Assembly (NCBI RefSeq): GCF_018343535.1
Contig: NZ_JAGYPF010000002.1
Location: forward strand, 956,103 to 1,020,102
DNA: 64,000 nucleotides
Direction of reading: 5' to 3'
Source of the DNA: Neobacillus rhizophilus
GTDB taxonomy: Bacteria > Bacillota > Bacilli > Bacillales > Cytobacillaceae
In this document: piece by piece, positions 48,654 through 58,585 of the stretch
How the letters are laid out: each line of letters begins with the position of its first letter
How positions within the stretch are numbered: the first letter of the stretch is position 1
Translations under genes and position numbers: made by a program
The notes under the pieces: generated by a model
What the model was told of the DNA's origin: nothing
Seen by the model: only the letters and a program-made list of their open reading frames with translations
The model's database searches: none

Positions 48654-49831
48654 ACATAAATTGGGTTTATTTTTCAGACTCTTACACTTTTCCGGAAGGC
48701 GTCAGTACATTTTTAGAAAAACAGGAATACACTCTGATCTTCGTTAATCAGATTGAAAAATTACGACAAGCATTAGAAAGTCAAATAACGGTCTTATTTA
48801 TTAATGTCCAATCACAATATGATGTCTATGAACTATCTCAAGAGATTTCGGTACTATACCCCCAGGTTTACATCATTCTTATGGTACCTGAGGAAATGGA
48901 AAACCTGAAAAAGGCGATGCAAGTGGGTGCTTCAGATACACTTCGAACAAACTACAGAATCGAGGACCTTGCTGAAACAGTTGCCCATGCCAAGAAATTT
49001 ATGCAGCATCGGGCAAAAATGGAGCCTAGTGTTGCCAGTCTCAGAAAGGACATCGGGAGAGTCATTGCGGTTTCTGGTCCTAAGGGAGGCATTGGCAGAA
49101 CGGTTCTAACCGTAAATCTGGCAGTTGCTTATGCCAGAATGGGAAAAAAGGTAGCTGTGATTGATGGCAACCTCCAATTTGGTGAAATCTCTATCTTCTA
49201 TAATGTGAAGCCTAAGCGAACCATTTACGAATGGGTCAAGGAAGGGTATGGGCAAGACCATTATTCCTTACGTCAATACATGACCGTTGTGGATGGGGAC
49301 ATCTCAGTTCTTGCCGCACCAACACGCCCTGAATTTTTTGAAGGGATTACAGAATTACATATGAAAGCGGCAATCGAGGAGGCAAGGGAACTATTTGATA
49401 TTATCCTAATTGATTTGCCTGCCTATCTATCTGATATTCATTTGCGAAGCCTTAATATGGCGGATGAAATTTTGCTGATGACAGGAAACGATTTATCTGT
49501 TTTAAGGTTAACGAAGCTTTACCTGGAAACCTTGGAAGCTATTCAGCTCAAGGATAAAGTAAAACTGGTCTTGAATCGTTATGTTAAGGGTCAGGGACTT
49601 GAACTTAATCGAATTGAAGAAATTTTAGAATCCAAGGTTTATCAAACTCTTCCAGAGCAGGTTAATGTCGCTGTCTCCTCCATAAAGGCGGGGCAGCCAT
49701 TCATGTTATCGAATTCTCGCAGTCATCTTGGTAAGGCAGTTTGGCAAATGGCTGAAAACTCTAATTTTCAAAAAACAGTGGAGGTTAGCGGGAAAAAGAA
49801 AGAGAAAAAATGGTATCAACTTGGAAAGTGA
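48650..49831 (+). CDS. tadZ: TadZ/CpaE-type MinD-like ATPase
   Basis: A 393-residue protein. A receiver-like N-terminal domain (residues 1-125) is followed by a ParA/MinD domain with the deviant Walker A KGGIGRTVLTVNLAVAYA, VAVIDGNLQFGEIS and IILIDLPAYLSD. It positions the Tad apparatus at the pole or cell surface. The ATG overlaps the cpaB stop (ATGA). Confidence 0.92.
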   Translation: MNINWVYFSDSYTFPEGVSTFLEKQEYTLIFVNQIEKLRQALESQITVLFINVQSQYDVYELSQEISVLYPQVYIILMVPEEMENLKKAMQVGASDTLRTNYRIEDLAETVAHAKKFMQHRAKMEPSVASLRKDIGRVIAVSGPKGGIGRTVLTVNLAVAYARMGKKVAVIDGNLQFGEISIFYNVKPKRTIYEWVKEGYGQDHYSLRQYMTVVDGDISVLAAPTRPEFFEGITELHMKAAIEEARELFDIILIDLPAYLSDIHLRSLNMADEILLMTGNDLSVLRLTKLYLETLEAIQLKDKVKLVLNRYVKGQGLELNRIEEILESKVYQTLPEQVNVAVSSIKAGQPFMLSNSRSHLGKAVWQMAENSNFQKTVEVSGKKKEKKWYQLGK

Positions 49832-49844
49832 GGCGGTGAAGTAA

Positions 49845-51188
49845 ATGTCATTATTTAAACGGTATTTAGAAGAGGTCCAGGGGAGTGCCCCGAAAAAGGA
49901 TGCTCCCGTTTTAACTGAAGCAAGAAAGTCGCAGGAATTCTGGGAAATTGAAACCAGCCTCCATAATTATCTTCTGGAGGAGTTAAAAAAATACCCAGGG
50001 CAAGATAAGGAAAAGGAAAAACGTAAAATCGTGGAATTGGCAGATGCGTTCTTTGAACAGGAAGGCACCCGGCTTACCTTTGAAGAAAAACAGGAAATCA
50101 TTGATTATGTAACAAATGAGCTTCTTGCCTATGGTCCCATTACTTCACTTTTGCAAAATCCGTTAATTTCGGAGGTAATGGTTAATCATTTTGATGAGGT
50201 TTATTACGAGCAGGAAGGGAAAATTTCCAAGAGCCATATTCATTTTGTGGATAATCAGCATGTGATGCGGGTTATTGAAAGAATTGTCTCACCGATTGGA
50301 CGCCGTATCGATGAAAGCTCCCCTATGGTAGATGCCCGCCTGCCCGATGGTTCTCGTGTTAATGCAATCATTCCTCCACTAGCATTAAAGGGCCCAAGTT
50401 TAACGATTCGTAAGTTCTCAGAAACTCCCTTTACGATAAAGGATTTGATAGGATTTGGAACTCTTGATCAAACGATGGCGGAGTTTCTTGAAATCTGCGT
50501 GAAATCAAGACTTAATGTCTTTATTAGCGGTGGTACTGGTTCAGGGAAAACCTCGACATTAAATGTGTTATCCTCCTTCATTCCGAATAAAGAGCGGATT
50601 GTCACCATCGAGGATGCGGCTGAACTGAAGCTTAATCAGGAGCATATTGTGGGATTGGAATCAAGGCCGCCGAATATCGAAGGAAAAGGTGAAATCACCA
50701 TCAGGGATTTGGTAAGAAACGCCCTAAGGATGCGGCCAGATCGTATTGTCGTCGGTGAGGTTCGCGGTGCCGAAGCGCTGGATATGCTACAGGCGATGAA
50801 CACAGGCCATGACGGGGGACTAAGTACAGGTCACGCCAACTCACCGCGCGATATCCTATCCCGGATTGAAACGATGGTGTTAATGGCAGGCTATGAACTG
50901 CCGGTAAAGGCTATCCGGGAACAAATTGCGAATGCGATTGATTTAATTGTTCATCAAGCCAGAATGAAGGATGGAACAAGAAAAATCACTCATATTACCG
51001 AAGTTTTAAACTTGGAAGGGGATACCATTGTTCTTCAGGATCTATTTGTTTTTAAGGAACAAGGCTATACCGAAGATGGCAAGATTATCGGCAATTTTGT
51101 CAGCACCGGCATCCGCCCGAGGTTTACCGAACAGCTTGAGATGAATGGCTATTCTTTACCAGCAACATGGTTTTATGGAGGTTGGTAG
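49845..51188 (+). CDS. tadA: TadA/CpaF secretion ATPase
   Basis: A 447-residue type II/IV secretion ATPase. The Walker [16 protein letters not shown], the Asp box [10 protein letters not shown], Walker [18 protein letters not shown] and the His box [16 protein letters not shown] are intact. It drives pilus assembly (and possibly retraction) with TadBC. The ATG follows AGGCGGTGAAGTAA. Confidence 0.95.
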   Translation: MSLFKRYLEEVQGSAPKKDAPVLTEARKSQEFWEIETSLHNYLLEELKKYPGQDKEKEKRKIVELADAFFEQEGTRLTFEEKQEIIDYVTNELLAYGPITSLLQNPLISEVMVNHFDEVYYEQEGKISKSHIHFVDNQHVMRVIERIVSPIGRRIDESSPMVDARLPDGSRVNAIIPPLALKGPSLTIRKFSETPFTIKDLIGFGTLDQTMAEFLEICVKSRLNVFISGGTGSGKTSTLNVLSSFIPNKERIVTIEDAAELKLNQEHIVGLESRPPNIEGKGEITIRDLVRNALRMRPDRIVVGEVRGAEALDMLQAMNTGHDGGLSTGHANSPRDILSRIETMVLMAGYELPVKAIREQIANAIDLIVHQARMKDGTRKITHITEVLNLEGDTIVLQDLFVFKEQGYTEDGKIIGNFVSTGIRPRFTEQLEMNGYSLPATWFYGGW

Positions 51189-51190
51189 AA

Positions 51191-52150
51191 ATGGATACAG
51201 CGCTCCAACTGATTCTAATCTGTATTGGCGTAACCATTGGATTTTATTTGTTTTTAAGAAGCTTTACTGCGAGAAAAAGGCTCGATAACCGCATGAAAAC
51301 CTTTTTGCAATCATCACAGACAACTGAGGAAAGCGAAGAAGAGAAACAGCCTTCGATTATTAAGCGATTTTTTTCCAGGATTGCGGATATTTTCAAAAAT
51401 ATGGAGTTTAGTAGCAATACAATAAAATTATTGAATGAAGCTGGAAGCAGCTTTAAACCGGAAGAGTTTTTGGCGTTTAGGCTTATTACTGCAGCTGGAC
51501 TCGTCCTCTTGACGCTTCTCCTAGGGCTTCCCTGGTACCTGTGGATAGCGGCTTTTGTTATTGGTTTTATCGTCCCTAAAACTTTCATGAAGCAAAAAAG
51601 AAAGAAACGGTTAGCACAAATTAATTATCAGTTAATTGAGGTATTAGGGATGATGGCAAACTCTATGAGGGCAGGCTTTAGCTTCATGCAGGCCATGCAG
51701 CTAGTCGGCAAGGAAGTCCCAGATCCGCTTGGTCCGGAATTTGACCGTGCATTCCGCCAGGCAGGCCTAGGCATGCCGATGGAGGATATTTTCGAAGAAA
51801 TGGTGGAGCGTCTGCCGAATAATGAATTAGAGGTTGTTGTTAGGGCAATCCTCGCACAAAGGAGAAGCGGGGGGAATTTGGCCGAACTTCTGGAAACCAT
51901 GGAAGAAACGATTAGGGGCAGGGTCAGGATTTTAGAGGAGCTCCGGACGTTGACAGCACAGGGAAGGATGTCATCGTGGATTATTACTCTTCTCCCAGTA
52001 GCACTTGCTGCCTATTTATCTTTGGTAAACTGGGAATATTTTGCGCCGATGCTGCAGCACCCACTAGGCTGGATGATGATATTTGTTGGGGCAGCCGGAA
52101 ATATCATTGGCTGGGTTTTTATCAGGAAAATCATCCAAATTGAGGTGTAA
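51191..52150 (+). CDS. tadB: TadB inner-membrane protein
   Basis: A 319-residue platform protein of the GspF type. There is one N-terminal helix, a double helix near 110-140, a cytoplasmic GspF domain (YQLIEVLGMMANSMRAGFSF, AQRRSGGNLAELLETMEETI) and C-terminal helices. The ATG at 51191 is 8 nt after TGGAGG; an upstream in-frame start in tadA is less likely. Confidence 0.92.
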   Translation: MDTALQLILICIGVTIGFYLFLRSFTARKRLDNRMKTFLQSSQTTEESEEEKQPSIIKRFFSRIADIFKNMEFSSNTIKLLNEAGSSFKPEEFLAFRLITAAGLVLLTLLLGLPWYLWIAAFVIGFIVPKTFMKQKRKKRLAQINYQLIEVLGMMANSMRAGFSFMQAMQLVGKEVPDPLGPEFDRAFRQAGLGMPMEDIFEEMVERLPNNELEVVVRAILAQRRSGGNLAELLETMEETIRGRVRILEELRTLTAQGRMSSWIITLLPVALAAYLSLVNWEYFAPMLQHPLGWMMIFVGAAGNIIGWVFIRKIIQIEV

Positions 52151-52155
52151 TAAAG

Positions 52156-53085
52156 ATGGGAGATTTGTTGTTAATTTTTTTAGTAACCGGGTTTGTTACG
52201 ACTTTGTTTGCTGCCATATTATTAACGATCTATAAAAGGAAAATTGCCTTTAATGAGCGTGTTAATACGTATTTTGGCAGCGTGGCAATAAAAAGTGATG
52301 AGCGAATCCCGGAAAAACAAGAGAAGGATGTTAAACATTTCTTTAGTCAATATTGGGAAAAAGGAACCGATGTTTTGAACAAAAAGGTTTCAAAAGAGGA
52401 AAGAAGAAGGCTTAATTCCTTACTAAGAGATGCGGGATATCCATTTAAGTCACCTATCGATTTCAGGCTATTCCAGATACTCCTTAGTGCTGTAATGGGG
52501 CTTGTTGTTTTCATGTTTTTTATGCCGATAGCTGAGAATAAAACGTTAGCCTGGGTCATGGTCGCTGTCGTGGCATTATTGGGGTTCCGACTGCCCATTT
52601 TTTATCTTGGAAAAAAGAAAACAGCAAGAATCAAGGCGATTAACAAAGCAATGCCGGATTTCTTTGATACTGTTAATCTGCTGCTTGAAGCAGGGATGGG
52701 GCTTGATTTGGCATTAAAAGAGGTTTCACTTAATATCAAAGGTCCATTAGCAGATGAATTCCTGCTTACGCTCGAGGATATGAAACTAGGCAAATCAAGA
52801 AGGGAATCATTTTATGAGCTTAGGAGGCGAGTTCCTTCACACTCCTTTCAAAGTTTGATTACTTCGCTTATTCAAGCCGATCAGCTTGGAATCGGGATGG
52901 CTAAGGTGTTAGGGAATTTAACAATAAGGGTTCGTGAGCAGCGGCGTGAGGCGGCTCGTGAGCAGGCGATGAAGGCTCCCGTAAAAATGCTGTTCCCAAT
53001 GGTATTTTTCATTTTTCCTTCACTTTTTATAGTAATATTAGGTCCTTTAGTTATTACATTGATTACTAAGGGATTTGGAGGTTAA
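52156..53085 (+). CDS. tadC: TadC inner-membrane protein
   Basis: A 309-residue GspF-type protein, paralogous to TadB. GspF region: MPDFFDTVNLLLEAGMGLDL, FQSLITSLIQADQLGIGMAK, then a C-terminal hydrophobic helix LFPMVFFIFPSLFIVILGPL. It pairs with TadB as the platform. It starts 5 nt after the tadB stop. Confidence 0.92.
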   Translation: MGDLLLIFLVTGFVTTLFAAILLTIYKRKIAFNERVNTYFGSVAIKSDERIPEKQEKDVKHFFSQYWEKGTDVLNKKVSKEERRRLNSLLRDAGYPFKSPIDFRLFQILLSAVMGLVVFMFFMPIAENKTLAWVMVAVVALLGFRLPIFYLGKKKTARIKAINKAMPDFFDTVNLLLEAGMGLDLALKEVSLNIKGPLADEFLLTLEDMKLGKSRRESFYELRRRVPSHSFQSLITSLIQADQLGIGMAKVLGNLTIRVREQRREAAREQAMKAPVKMLFPMVFFIFPSLFIVILGPLVITLITKGFGG

Positions 53086-53148
53086 GAGTACGATAGATAG
53101 TATAAGATATTTTTGTATTGGAAGGTGTTAACAAAAGGGAGAGGTACG

Positions 53149-53487
53149 ATGGATGGAAAAAAACTTCAGAGGCTCCGGAAAGAAAAAGGGTACTCAATCA
53201 CAAAGCTTGGTCAACTAACAGGTATTTCGAAGTCCTATTTAAGCTTAATCGAACGTGATATTCAAACAAACCCTAGTTTAGAAATACTAGAAAAAATTTC
53301 AAAAGCTTTAGAGGTTGATGTTGAACACTTAGTGAAAAATAAAGAAGATAGTATCATATCGAATAATAGAAAAAAATCAGTTAAGAGTGTGTTAAAGGTC
53401 GAAATCGAATTGTCTGAGGACCAATTGAGTCCTCAGAAATTAAAACAAATCAAAGCATTGATTGCTGCCATAAATGCAGACGAGTAA
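53149..53487 (+). CDS. XRE-family regulator (SinR-like)
   Basis: A 112-residue protein. An N-terminal helix-turn-helix (RLRKEKGYSITKLGQLTG, SKSYLSLIERDIQTNPSLE) and a C-terminal SinR/SinI-type helix (ELSEDQLSPQKLKQIKALIA) suggest a repressor with a dimerisation helix. The ATG follows GGGAGAGGTACG. It closes the tad operon and is a candidate regulator of it, by analogy with SinR control of surface genes. Confidence 0.82.
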   Translation: MDGKKLQRLRKEKGYSITKLGQLTGISKSYLSLIERDIQTNPSLEILEKISKALEVDVEHLVKNKEDSIISNNRKKSVKSVLKVEIELSEDQLSPQKLKQIKALIAAINADE

Positions 53488-54117
53488 TTAAATGACCAAT
53501 TGATGCAATAGAGAAAGAATAGAAAGAAACGCAAAACTGCTCAATATAGATATTACCCATTTTAGCGGTTTTACACGAAGCCGTGAGAATAGGAATGAGG
53601 AGCATAAGCTAAACCATATGACGATCATCAAAATGATGTAGCCATCAAGCAAATAATATGGAAGTCTTCCCCAATAGACCAAACTTCCAAGGCCAACACT
53701 TAGAAACAGGGGAATAAGTACATCCTTCCGTTGATTTATAATTGGCTGGCTGGATGGTTCAAGCGCTTTTGCCGAAAGTAACGGATAAAGAAAGTACGGA
53801 AGTACTAATCCAAAGCATATCCCGGTCACTAGCCTCCGTGCATTCGTACTTTCAAATAAGTGCGCATATGAGCCTACACCGTCAATTATTAAAGGAAGCA
53901 TAAATAAAAGAAGAAAAAAGCTTACTTTTATTGACGAAATGGTGATGCTGGTTTTTCGTTTCACTAAATGTAAGTAGATAAGCGATGAAAAGATACCAAT
54001 GTAAATCCCTGTGTCTCGGGCACAGACTGACAAGGCCTTCCCAGAGGCATGGAGTGAGCGTTCCTCTATTTGGTGGCAAATCGCCCCTCCGAGAAAATGC
54101 AGTATCTCATGCAGCAT
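53488..54117 (-). CDS. DUF2085 family membrane protein
   Basis: A 210-residue protein with about five helices. The signature ICHQIEERSLHASGKALSVC then ARDTGIYIGIFSS matches DUF2085. The ATG at 54117 follows AAGGAGATGTGT. The function of the family is unknown. Confidence 0.85.
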   Translation of the reverse strand: MLHEILHFLGGAICHQIEERSLHASGKALSVCARDTGIYIGIFSSLIYLHLVKRKTSITISSIKVSFFLLLFMLPLIIDGVGSYAHLFESTNARRLVTGICFGLVLPYFLYPLLSAKALEPSSQPIINQRKDVLIPLFLSVGLGSLVYWGRLPYYLLDGYIILMIVIWFSLCSSFLFSRLRVKPLKWVISILSSFAFLSILSLLHQLVI

Positions 54118-54138
54118 ACACATCTCCTTCATCAAAAG

Positions 54139-54170
54139 AACCCAACCTTCTGGAGTTGGGTTCTTTATTT
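54139..54170 (-). terminator. terminator between small membrane protein and DUF2085 genes
   Basis: GAACCCAAC pairs with GTTGGGTTC around a short loop, followed by TTTTG on the minus strand. Confidence 0.8.
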
Positions 54171-54186
54171 TAGAATCCATTCTATC

Positions 54187-54408
54187 CTAATACCCCGTCA
54201 TAAACGCCGGAGACAGTGACAACGCCGACAACGCGAACCAGCAGATGCAGCTTAACACAATTGAGACGATGCCGATAATTAAACAAGTTTTCCCAATAGC
54301 CTTTTTCTCCATGTCCTGGTCATTCATCCAGATAATCCCTAATATAATTCCAATAATGGGTATGAAAAACGATAAAATGTAAAGCAGTGCTTTTAATCCA
54401 CCCGACAC
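54187..54408 (-). CDS. small two-TM membrane protein
   Basis: A 73-residue protein with two helices (ALLYILSFFIPIIGIILGII and TCLIIGIVSIVLSCICWFAL) and a short acidic loop (NDQDMEKKAIG). It is similar in plan to DUF4190-type proteins. GTG start at 54408 after GGAGGTGATCTC. Confidence 0.75.
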   Translation of the reverse strand: MSGGLKALLYILSFFIPIIGIILGIIWMNDQDMEKKAIGKTCLIIGIVSIVLSCICWFALSALSLSPAFMTGY

Positions 54409-54723
54409 GAGATCACCTCCAAATGACGAAAACTTGCGGATTTCCTCTTGGGACTGGAAAATCCTCACACTATGATATGTATGACATAGGGAAATGGAAT
54501 TTGCCTGTACTTTTTGGAAATTCCTGAGTAATTTTCCACCCGTTTGCAGTGTTTTTGGGTTAAAATGGGAAGTGGAGATTTTTGTTGGTACTTGTCTAAA
54601 AAACTATTAATCTGCCAGCCTTTTAAAAGAATTGTAATATTTTTAATAGATTTGTAACAATCGAGAGAAGAAATCGTCTATAATGGTGGATGAAAAATAA
54701 ATACCTTCAAAGAGGGATGAACA
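54409..54723. other. intergenic region upstream of the deacetylase gene
   Basis: A 315-nt AT-rich gap. A TATAAT box lies at 54679-54684, about 45 nt before the deacetylase start, with no good -35 at normal spacing (the nearest, TTGTAA, is 21 nt away). No RNA structure seen. Confidence 0.4.
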
Positions 54724-55722
54724 ATGGGGAAACTGAAGAGGAGAAGACAGGTGAGGGGGGCTGTATTCCTTCTTACTATGATTGGGTTACTGGCCATTGG
54801 AATGTTTGCCGTAAACTATTTTCAGGCAAACGCGGCAGGAGAATCTGCCAATCAGGAAAACAACGAGTCTATAAAAAAGGCAAATGCTGCGATGAAGGGA
54901 AAAGGGGCCCTTGATCACGAGCAGGAAAAAGAAATGATAAAAAAACGCACGGAACAAGCCATGGCGTCTAGAAATGAACTAGAGAAAAGGAAGGACCAGG
55001 AAAATCGACCATCTAATCCGGCTTCAGTCCAACCACCAGCTAATACACCTGCTCCTGAAACTACAACAGAACCCAACACGAATCCGCAACAGCCGACAGC
55101 AGCCCAGCCGCCTGCTCAGCCATCTGGAAAAAGAACGATTTATTTAACATTTGATGATGGGCCGTCGGCCATATCGGGTGACATCATTGCACTCTTAGAA
55201 CAGCACCACTACAAAGCAACCTTTTTTATGATTGATGGGAACATCCGCAAATATCAGGATGCGGCAAAATTAATGGTACAGACAGGGGAAGCGGTGGGAC
55301 TGCATAGCGTCTCGCACCGGAAAGAAGTGTTCTACGCTTCAGCCAATTCTGTATTGGGGGAATTAACCCAGAATCGAAATACATTAAGGGAAATTACAGG
55401 AGTAGATTCTTTTCTGGCAAGAACACCATACGGGAGTTCACCTTATATGACTCCTGAATATAAACAAGCGGTGAAGGATAACGGCTATTTCATGTGGGAT
55501 TGGAATATTGACAGCAAGGATTGGTATTATAAAGATGCACGATACGTCGACAACGTCATCTCGCAAATTAAAGCCAAGGCCAGTTATAATGGTCCGCTTG
55601 TGATTCTGCTACATGAGAAAAAAGAAACGCTCGCCCATTTACCACGGCTGCTCGATTATTTAACCCAGCAGGGGTTTGAAAGTAAAGCGATTGACAGTTC
55701 GTTGATACCGGTTCAATTTTAA
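54724..55722 (+). CDS. membrane-anchored polysaccharide deacetylase (NodB/PdaA type)
   Basis: A 332-residue protein. One N-terminal helix (AVFLLTMIGLLAIGMFAVNY), a charged helical stalk, a Pro/Thr/Gln-rich linker and a NodB domain from about 135. Catalytic motifs TFDDGP (142-147), HSVSH (194-198) and RTPYGSSPYMTP are intact; DWNIDSKDWYY and ILLHEKKETL follow. It likely removes acetyl groups from peptidoglycan. The ATG follows AGAGGGATG. Confidence 0.9.
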   Translation: MGKLKRRRQVRGAVFLLTMIGLLAIGMFAVNYFQANAAGESANQENNESIKKANAAMKGKGALDHEQEKEMIKKRTEQAMASRNELEKRKDQENRPSNPASVQPPANTPAPETTTEPNTNPQQPTAAQPPAQPSGKRTIYLTFDDGPSAISGDIIALLEQHHYKATFFMIDGNIRKYQDAAKLMVQTGEAVGLHSVSHRKEVFYASANSVLGELTQNRNTLREITGVDSFLARTPYGSSPYMTPEYKQAVKDNGYFMWDWNIDSKDWYYKDARYVDNVISQIKAKASYNGPLVILLHEKKETLAHLPRLLDYLTQQGFESKAIDSSLIPVQF

Positions 55723-55859
55723 ATAGCTATACGGACGGTGTTCACATTTAATCCAACTTTATATTCGGAAAAATAGGAACAAATTTGATATAATAAATTT
55801 GTAAATTTCACAATAATTGTGAAGGTTATAGTAAACAAAATGGGGTTCGATAATTACTG

Positions 55860-56861
55860 ATGATGAATAAACTTTACCAAAGCAGAGGCTTCAAGAGAAT
55901 CTTAATTTTTATTGTGATTGCATTGGCTTTATACGCGATGAAGTCAATTATTAATTTAATATTGCTGACTTTCATTTTTGCGTTTTTAATGGATCGGCTC
56001 GTTCAATTCATTGAAGACAAAATCCCGCTAAATAGAAAGCTGCTGGTGGTTATTTCGTATGCCACCATTGTTGGTTTGCTTACCTATGGTTTGGTCATGT
56101 ACCTGCCAATGATAGCGGGGGAAATCACCGCCTTAATTAGGCAGCTGACGGCATTTTATACCTCCCAGCATGATAATGTGGTCCTGAATTATATCGTCAG
56201 CCAAATGAATGAAGTGAAAATTTCCAGCTACCTAGAACAGGGCGTTACTTACCTATTCAAGTATTTTACGGATATCAGTAAAATAAGTCTGCAGGTTTTG
56301 CTGGCGCTTCTTTTAAGTTTATTTTTCCTGTTAGAAAAACCAAGGCTGATTGAATTTACCGGGAAATTTAAGACGAGTAAGGTTGCCTCGATTTATGTTG
56401 AAATTGAATTCTTTGCGCAGAAGTTTGTCCGGACGTTTGGTAAAGTAATCGAAGCGCAATTAATTATTGCTGTTGTAAACTGTATTTTAACAACCATCTC
56501 TCTTTGGCTGCTGGACTTCCCGCAGCTCGGCGGCTTGTCCATCATGATTTTCCTGCTCGGCTTGATTCCGGTTGCAGGGGTAATTATTTCTTTGATTCCG
56601 CTAACCATCATCGCCTATAGTATCGGTGGGCTGATGAAGGTCCTTTATGTCGGGATTGCCATCGCCATCATCCATGGCATCGAGGCCTATATTTTGAACC
56701 CAAATTTAATGAGCTCGAAAACGAATTTACCGGTTTTCTATACCTTCATTGTGTTGATTTTCTCTGAGCACTTCTTCGGAGTTTGGGGGTTAATTATCGG
56801 GATTCCGGTATTTGTCTTCCTCCTTGATGTTTTGGAAGTTACCGAAACCAAGAAACCTTAA
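55860..56861 (+). CDS. AI-2E family transporter (DUF20)
   Basis: A 333-residue membrane protein of about eight helices with the family pattern AFLMDRLVQFIEDKIPLNRK, LLDFPQLGGLSIMIFLLGLI, PVAGVIISLIPLTIIAYSIG and the Pro-Asn hinge IEAYILNPNLMSSKTNLP. Members export autoinducer-2, sodium/protons or other solutes; the substrate here is unknown. Confidence 0.88.
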   Translation: MMNKLYQSRGFKRILIFIVIALALYAMKSIINLILLTFIFAFLMDRLVQFIEDKIPLNRKLLVVISYATIVGLLTYGLVMYLPMIAGEITALIRQLTAFYTSQHDNVVLNYIVSQMNEVKISSYLEQGVTYLFKYFTDISKISLQVLLALLLSLFFLLEKPRLIEFTGKFKTSKVASIYVEIEFFAQKFVRTFGKVIEAQLIIAVVNCILTTISLWLLDFPQLGGLSIMIFLLGLIPVAGVIISLIPLTIIAYSIGGLMKVLYVGIAIAIIHGIEAYILNPNLMSSKTNLPVFYTFIVLIFSEHFFGVWGLIIGIPVFVFLLDVLEVTETKKP

Positions 56862-56947
56862 TTTGCGAAAAGCCCTTAACTCGGGGGCTTTTTTGTTTTG
56901 CTAGAAAAATGGTATTCTAATGTTAATTAGACATGGGAGGGAATCTT

Positions 56948-57181
56948 ATGAGTGAATGCAAATTAGATCATTCGCACGATGATGTGAAAAAGAAATATGA
57001 ATCGCAGTCGGCCTTTTTACCGGAGGAAATGAATCCATTGTTTGAGCAGTTTTTCGAAAAAGACCACACCCAGGACATTTTGAATGAAGTGTTTCATTTA
57101 TTGAAAAAATTTGATTTGGCATCCGAGGAAGAAAAGAGTGAGCGGACAAACCGTTTGAATATGGTGTTGAGAAATTTATAA
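56948..57181 (+). CDS. small acidic cytoplasmic protein
   Basis: A 77-residue protein rich in Glu, Asp and Lys. The N-terminus has a CKLDHSHDDVKKKYE stretch, then predicted helices (EMNPLFEQFFEKDHTQDILN, EVFHLLKKFDLASEEEK). The ATG follows GGGAGGGAATCTT. No family is recognised. Confidence 0.7.
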   Translation: MSECKLDHSHDDVKKKYESQSAFLPEEMNPLFEQFFEKDHTQDILNEVFHLLKKFDLASEEEKSERTNRLNMVLRNL

Positions 57182-57189
57182 AATGAAGT

Positions 57190-57222
57190 AGCAGCCTCCC
57201 TTGTATTAAACTTGGGGGGGCG
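57190..57222 (+). terminator. terminator
   Basis: GCCTCCC and GGGGGGGC stem around a 13-nt loop followed by GTTTT. Confidence 0.6.
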
Positions 57223-57295
57223 TTTTCGTGGTTTAATGTTGGCGATTCTAGGGCATTTTAGAAACAATTGAACAGTATTATACGGAGGTTCATTA

Positions 57296-57733
57296 ATGAA
57301 GTACTCCTTTATTCGTTTTTTAATTGTTGGAGTCATCAATACGATAGTAGGTTTAACCGCCATGTATGTACTGCTGAACGGGTTCCGTTTGTCCTACTGG
57401 TGGTCCACGTTGTTTGGCAATATCGTAGGGGCAGGGATCAGTTTTATATTAAACAGAAATTTTACTTTTAAAAACGAGGCTGCGATTGGCGGCAGCCTTG
57501 TCCGGTTTGCTATTGTGATTGGTATTTGTTATTTTGTTTCTTACTCTTTAGGATTGAAATTGGCTAATTGGTTTTTAGAAAAATTGCCTTTGTTTCCGAA
57601 GGAGTTTGCAAAGGATTTAGCGGTTTTATTAGGGACTGGAATTTATACTATTATGAATTATTTAGGTCAGAAGCATTTTGTTTTTAAAGATGCAGAAAAA
57701 CGAAGAATTATAAAAAACGGACCCCAATGTTGA
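57296..57733 (+). CDS. GtrA family membrane protein
   Basis: A 145-residue protein with four helices. FIRFLIVGVINTIVGLTAMY, then the conserved FILNRNFTFKNE and the end YLGQKHFVFKD are the GtrA signature. Members assist flipping or transfer of lipid-linked sugars for cell wall or teichoic acid decoration. TACGGAGG precedes the ATG. Confidence 0.9.
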   Translation: MKYSFIRFLIVGVINTIVGLTAMYVLLNGFRLSYWWSTLFGNIVGAGISFILNRNFTFKNEAAIGGSLVRFAIVIGICYFVSYSLGLKLANWFLEKLPLFPKEFAKDLAVLLGTGIYTIMNYLGQKHFVFKDAEKRRIIKNGPQC

Positions 57734-57751
57734 TACATAAGGGGTCCTTTC
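57719..57751. terminator. bidirectional terminator
   Basis: GGACCCC and GGGGTCC stem with TTTC on the plus strand, between convergent genes. Confidence 0.8.
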
Positions 57752-57754
57752 AAA

Positions 57755-58462
57755 TTAACAAATGCACGTCTTCCTCTTTACGCCAATTCTATTGAGATTT
57801 TCAATTTTTTTAATGTAATCAGTTGCTAATGGCACCTTACAAGCTGTCCTGCCGACATCAACGTGAACTTTACCAATTTTCTCTGCCACACTTTTGGCTT
57901 CTTCATTCAGTTCAGTCACATAGGCACCCACACTAATAACAAACCCATTCATCACATAGCGGACGCGGTTTTTCTCCTGATGGACTGTAGACTCAACCTG
58001 ATGCAGCAGGCTCCGAATCTCCCCAAGATCCAGCAATTCGTCAGGAGTTATCGAGAGATAGTTCGAATATGTACTCCATCCAGCCACTGCAATCATTTCC
58101 TCATCCGATTTCATCCATTCCCGGGCAAGTTCAAGTGGAAACGGGCTTTCTGCAGCAACTCCGGCAACCGTGTATTCGGCAAGCATGTACCAATCAGCTT
58201 TCTGCACCCAAAGCTGGAGTGTTTCCTTCGACATTAATTTTGGTTTAACTGATAAACCAGCCAGGTACATTGCATCACTATTTCCGGTTTCGTATAAAGC
58301 AAGCGCCAATTCCTGATCCTTTTTCACATGTTTGACGAGCTTTTTTAAATCGCCGACTTTTACTCCAAATAAAAGCCCGCGTGCCCCATGATTGATAAAT
58401 GTCTTCTTCGTTTGTTCAGAACCAAGTTCCTCGAGAGTCTGCATTATCTCTTCTAAATTCAT
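57755..58462 (-). CDS. DNA alkylation repair protein (AlkD-like HEAT repeats)
   Basis: A 235-residue helical-repeat protein. KKTFINHGARGLLFGVKVGD, LALYETGNSDAMYLAGLSV and WSTYSNYLSITPDELLDL follow the AlkD/AlkC plan, as do the C-terminal RYVMNGFVISVGAY and a cluster of Cys at the end (RTACKVPLAT, KRKTCIC). It would excise alkylated bases or act as a related glycosylase; the catalytic Asp cannot be placed with certainty. Confidence 0.82.
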   Translation of the reverse strand: MNLEEIMQTLEELGSEQTKKTFINHGARGLLFGVKVGDLKKLVKHVKKDQELALALYETGNSDAMYLAGLSVKPKLMSKETLQLWVQKADWYMLAEYTVAGVAAESPFPLELAREWMKSDEEMIAVAGWSTYSNYLSITPDELLDLGEIRSLLHQVESTVHQEKNRVRYVMNGFVISVGAYVTELNEEAKSVAEKIGKVHVDVGRTACKVPLATDYIKKIENLNRIGVKRKTCIC

Positions 58463-58585
58463 TTTCTGCCCTCCACCCTTTTCTCCTATATTACCATCAT
58501 TATGGAAATTTTTCTGTTATCGCATTCAATAAACCTTTTTAGAAAATATTAAGATTAGCCAATCTTAAGAGAAAAGAGGATTCGG

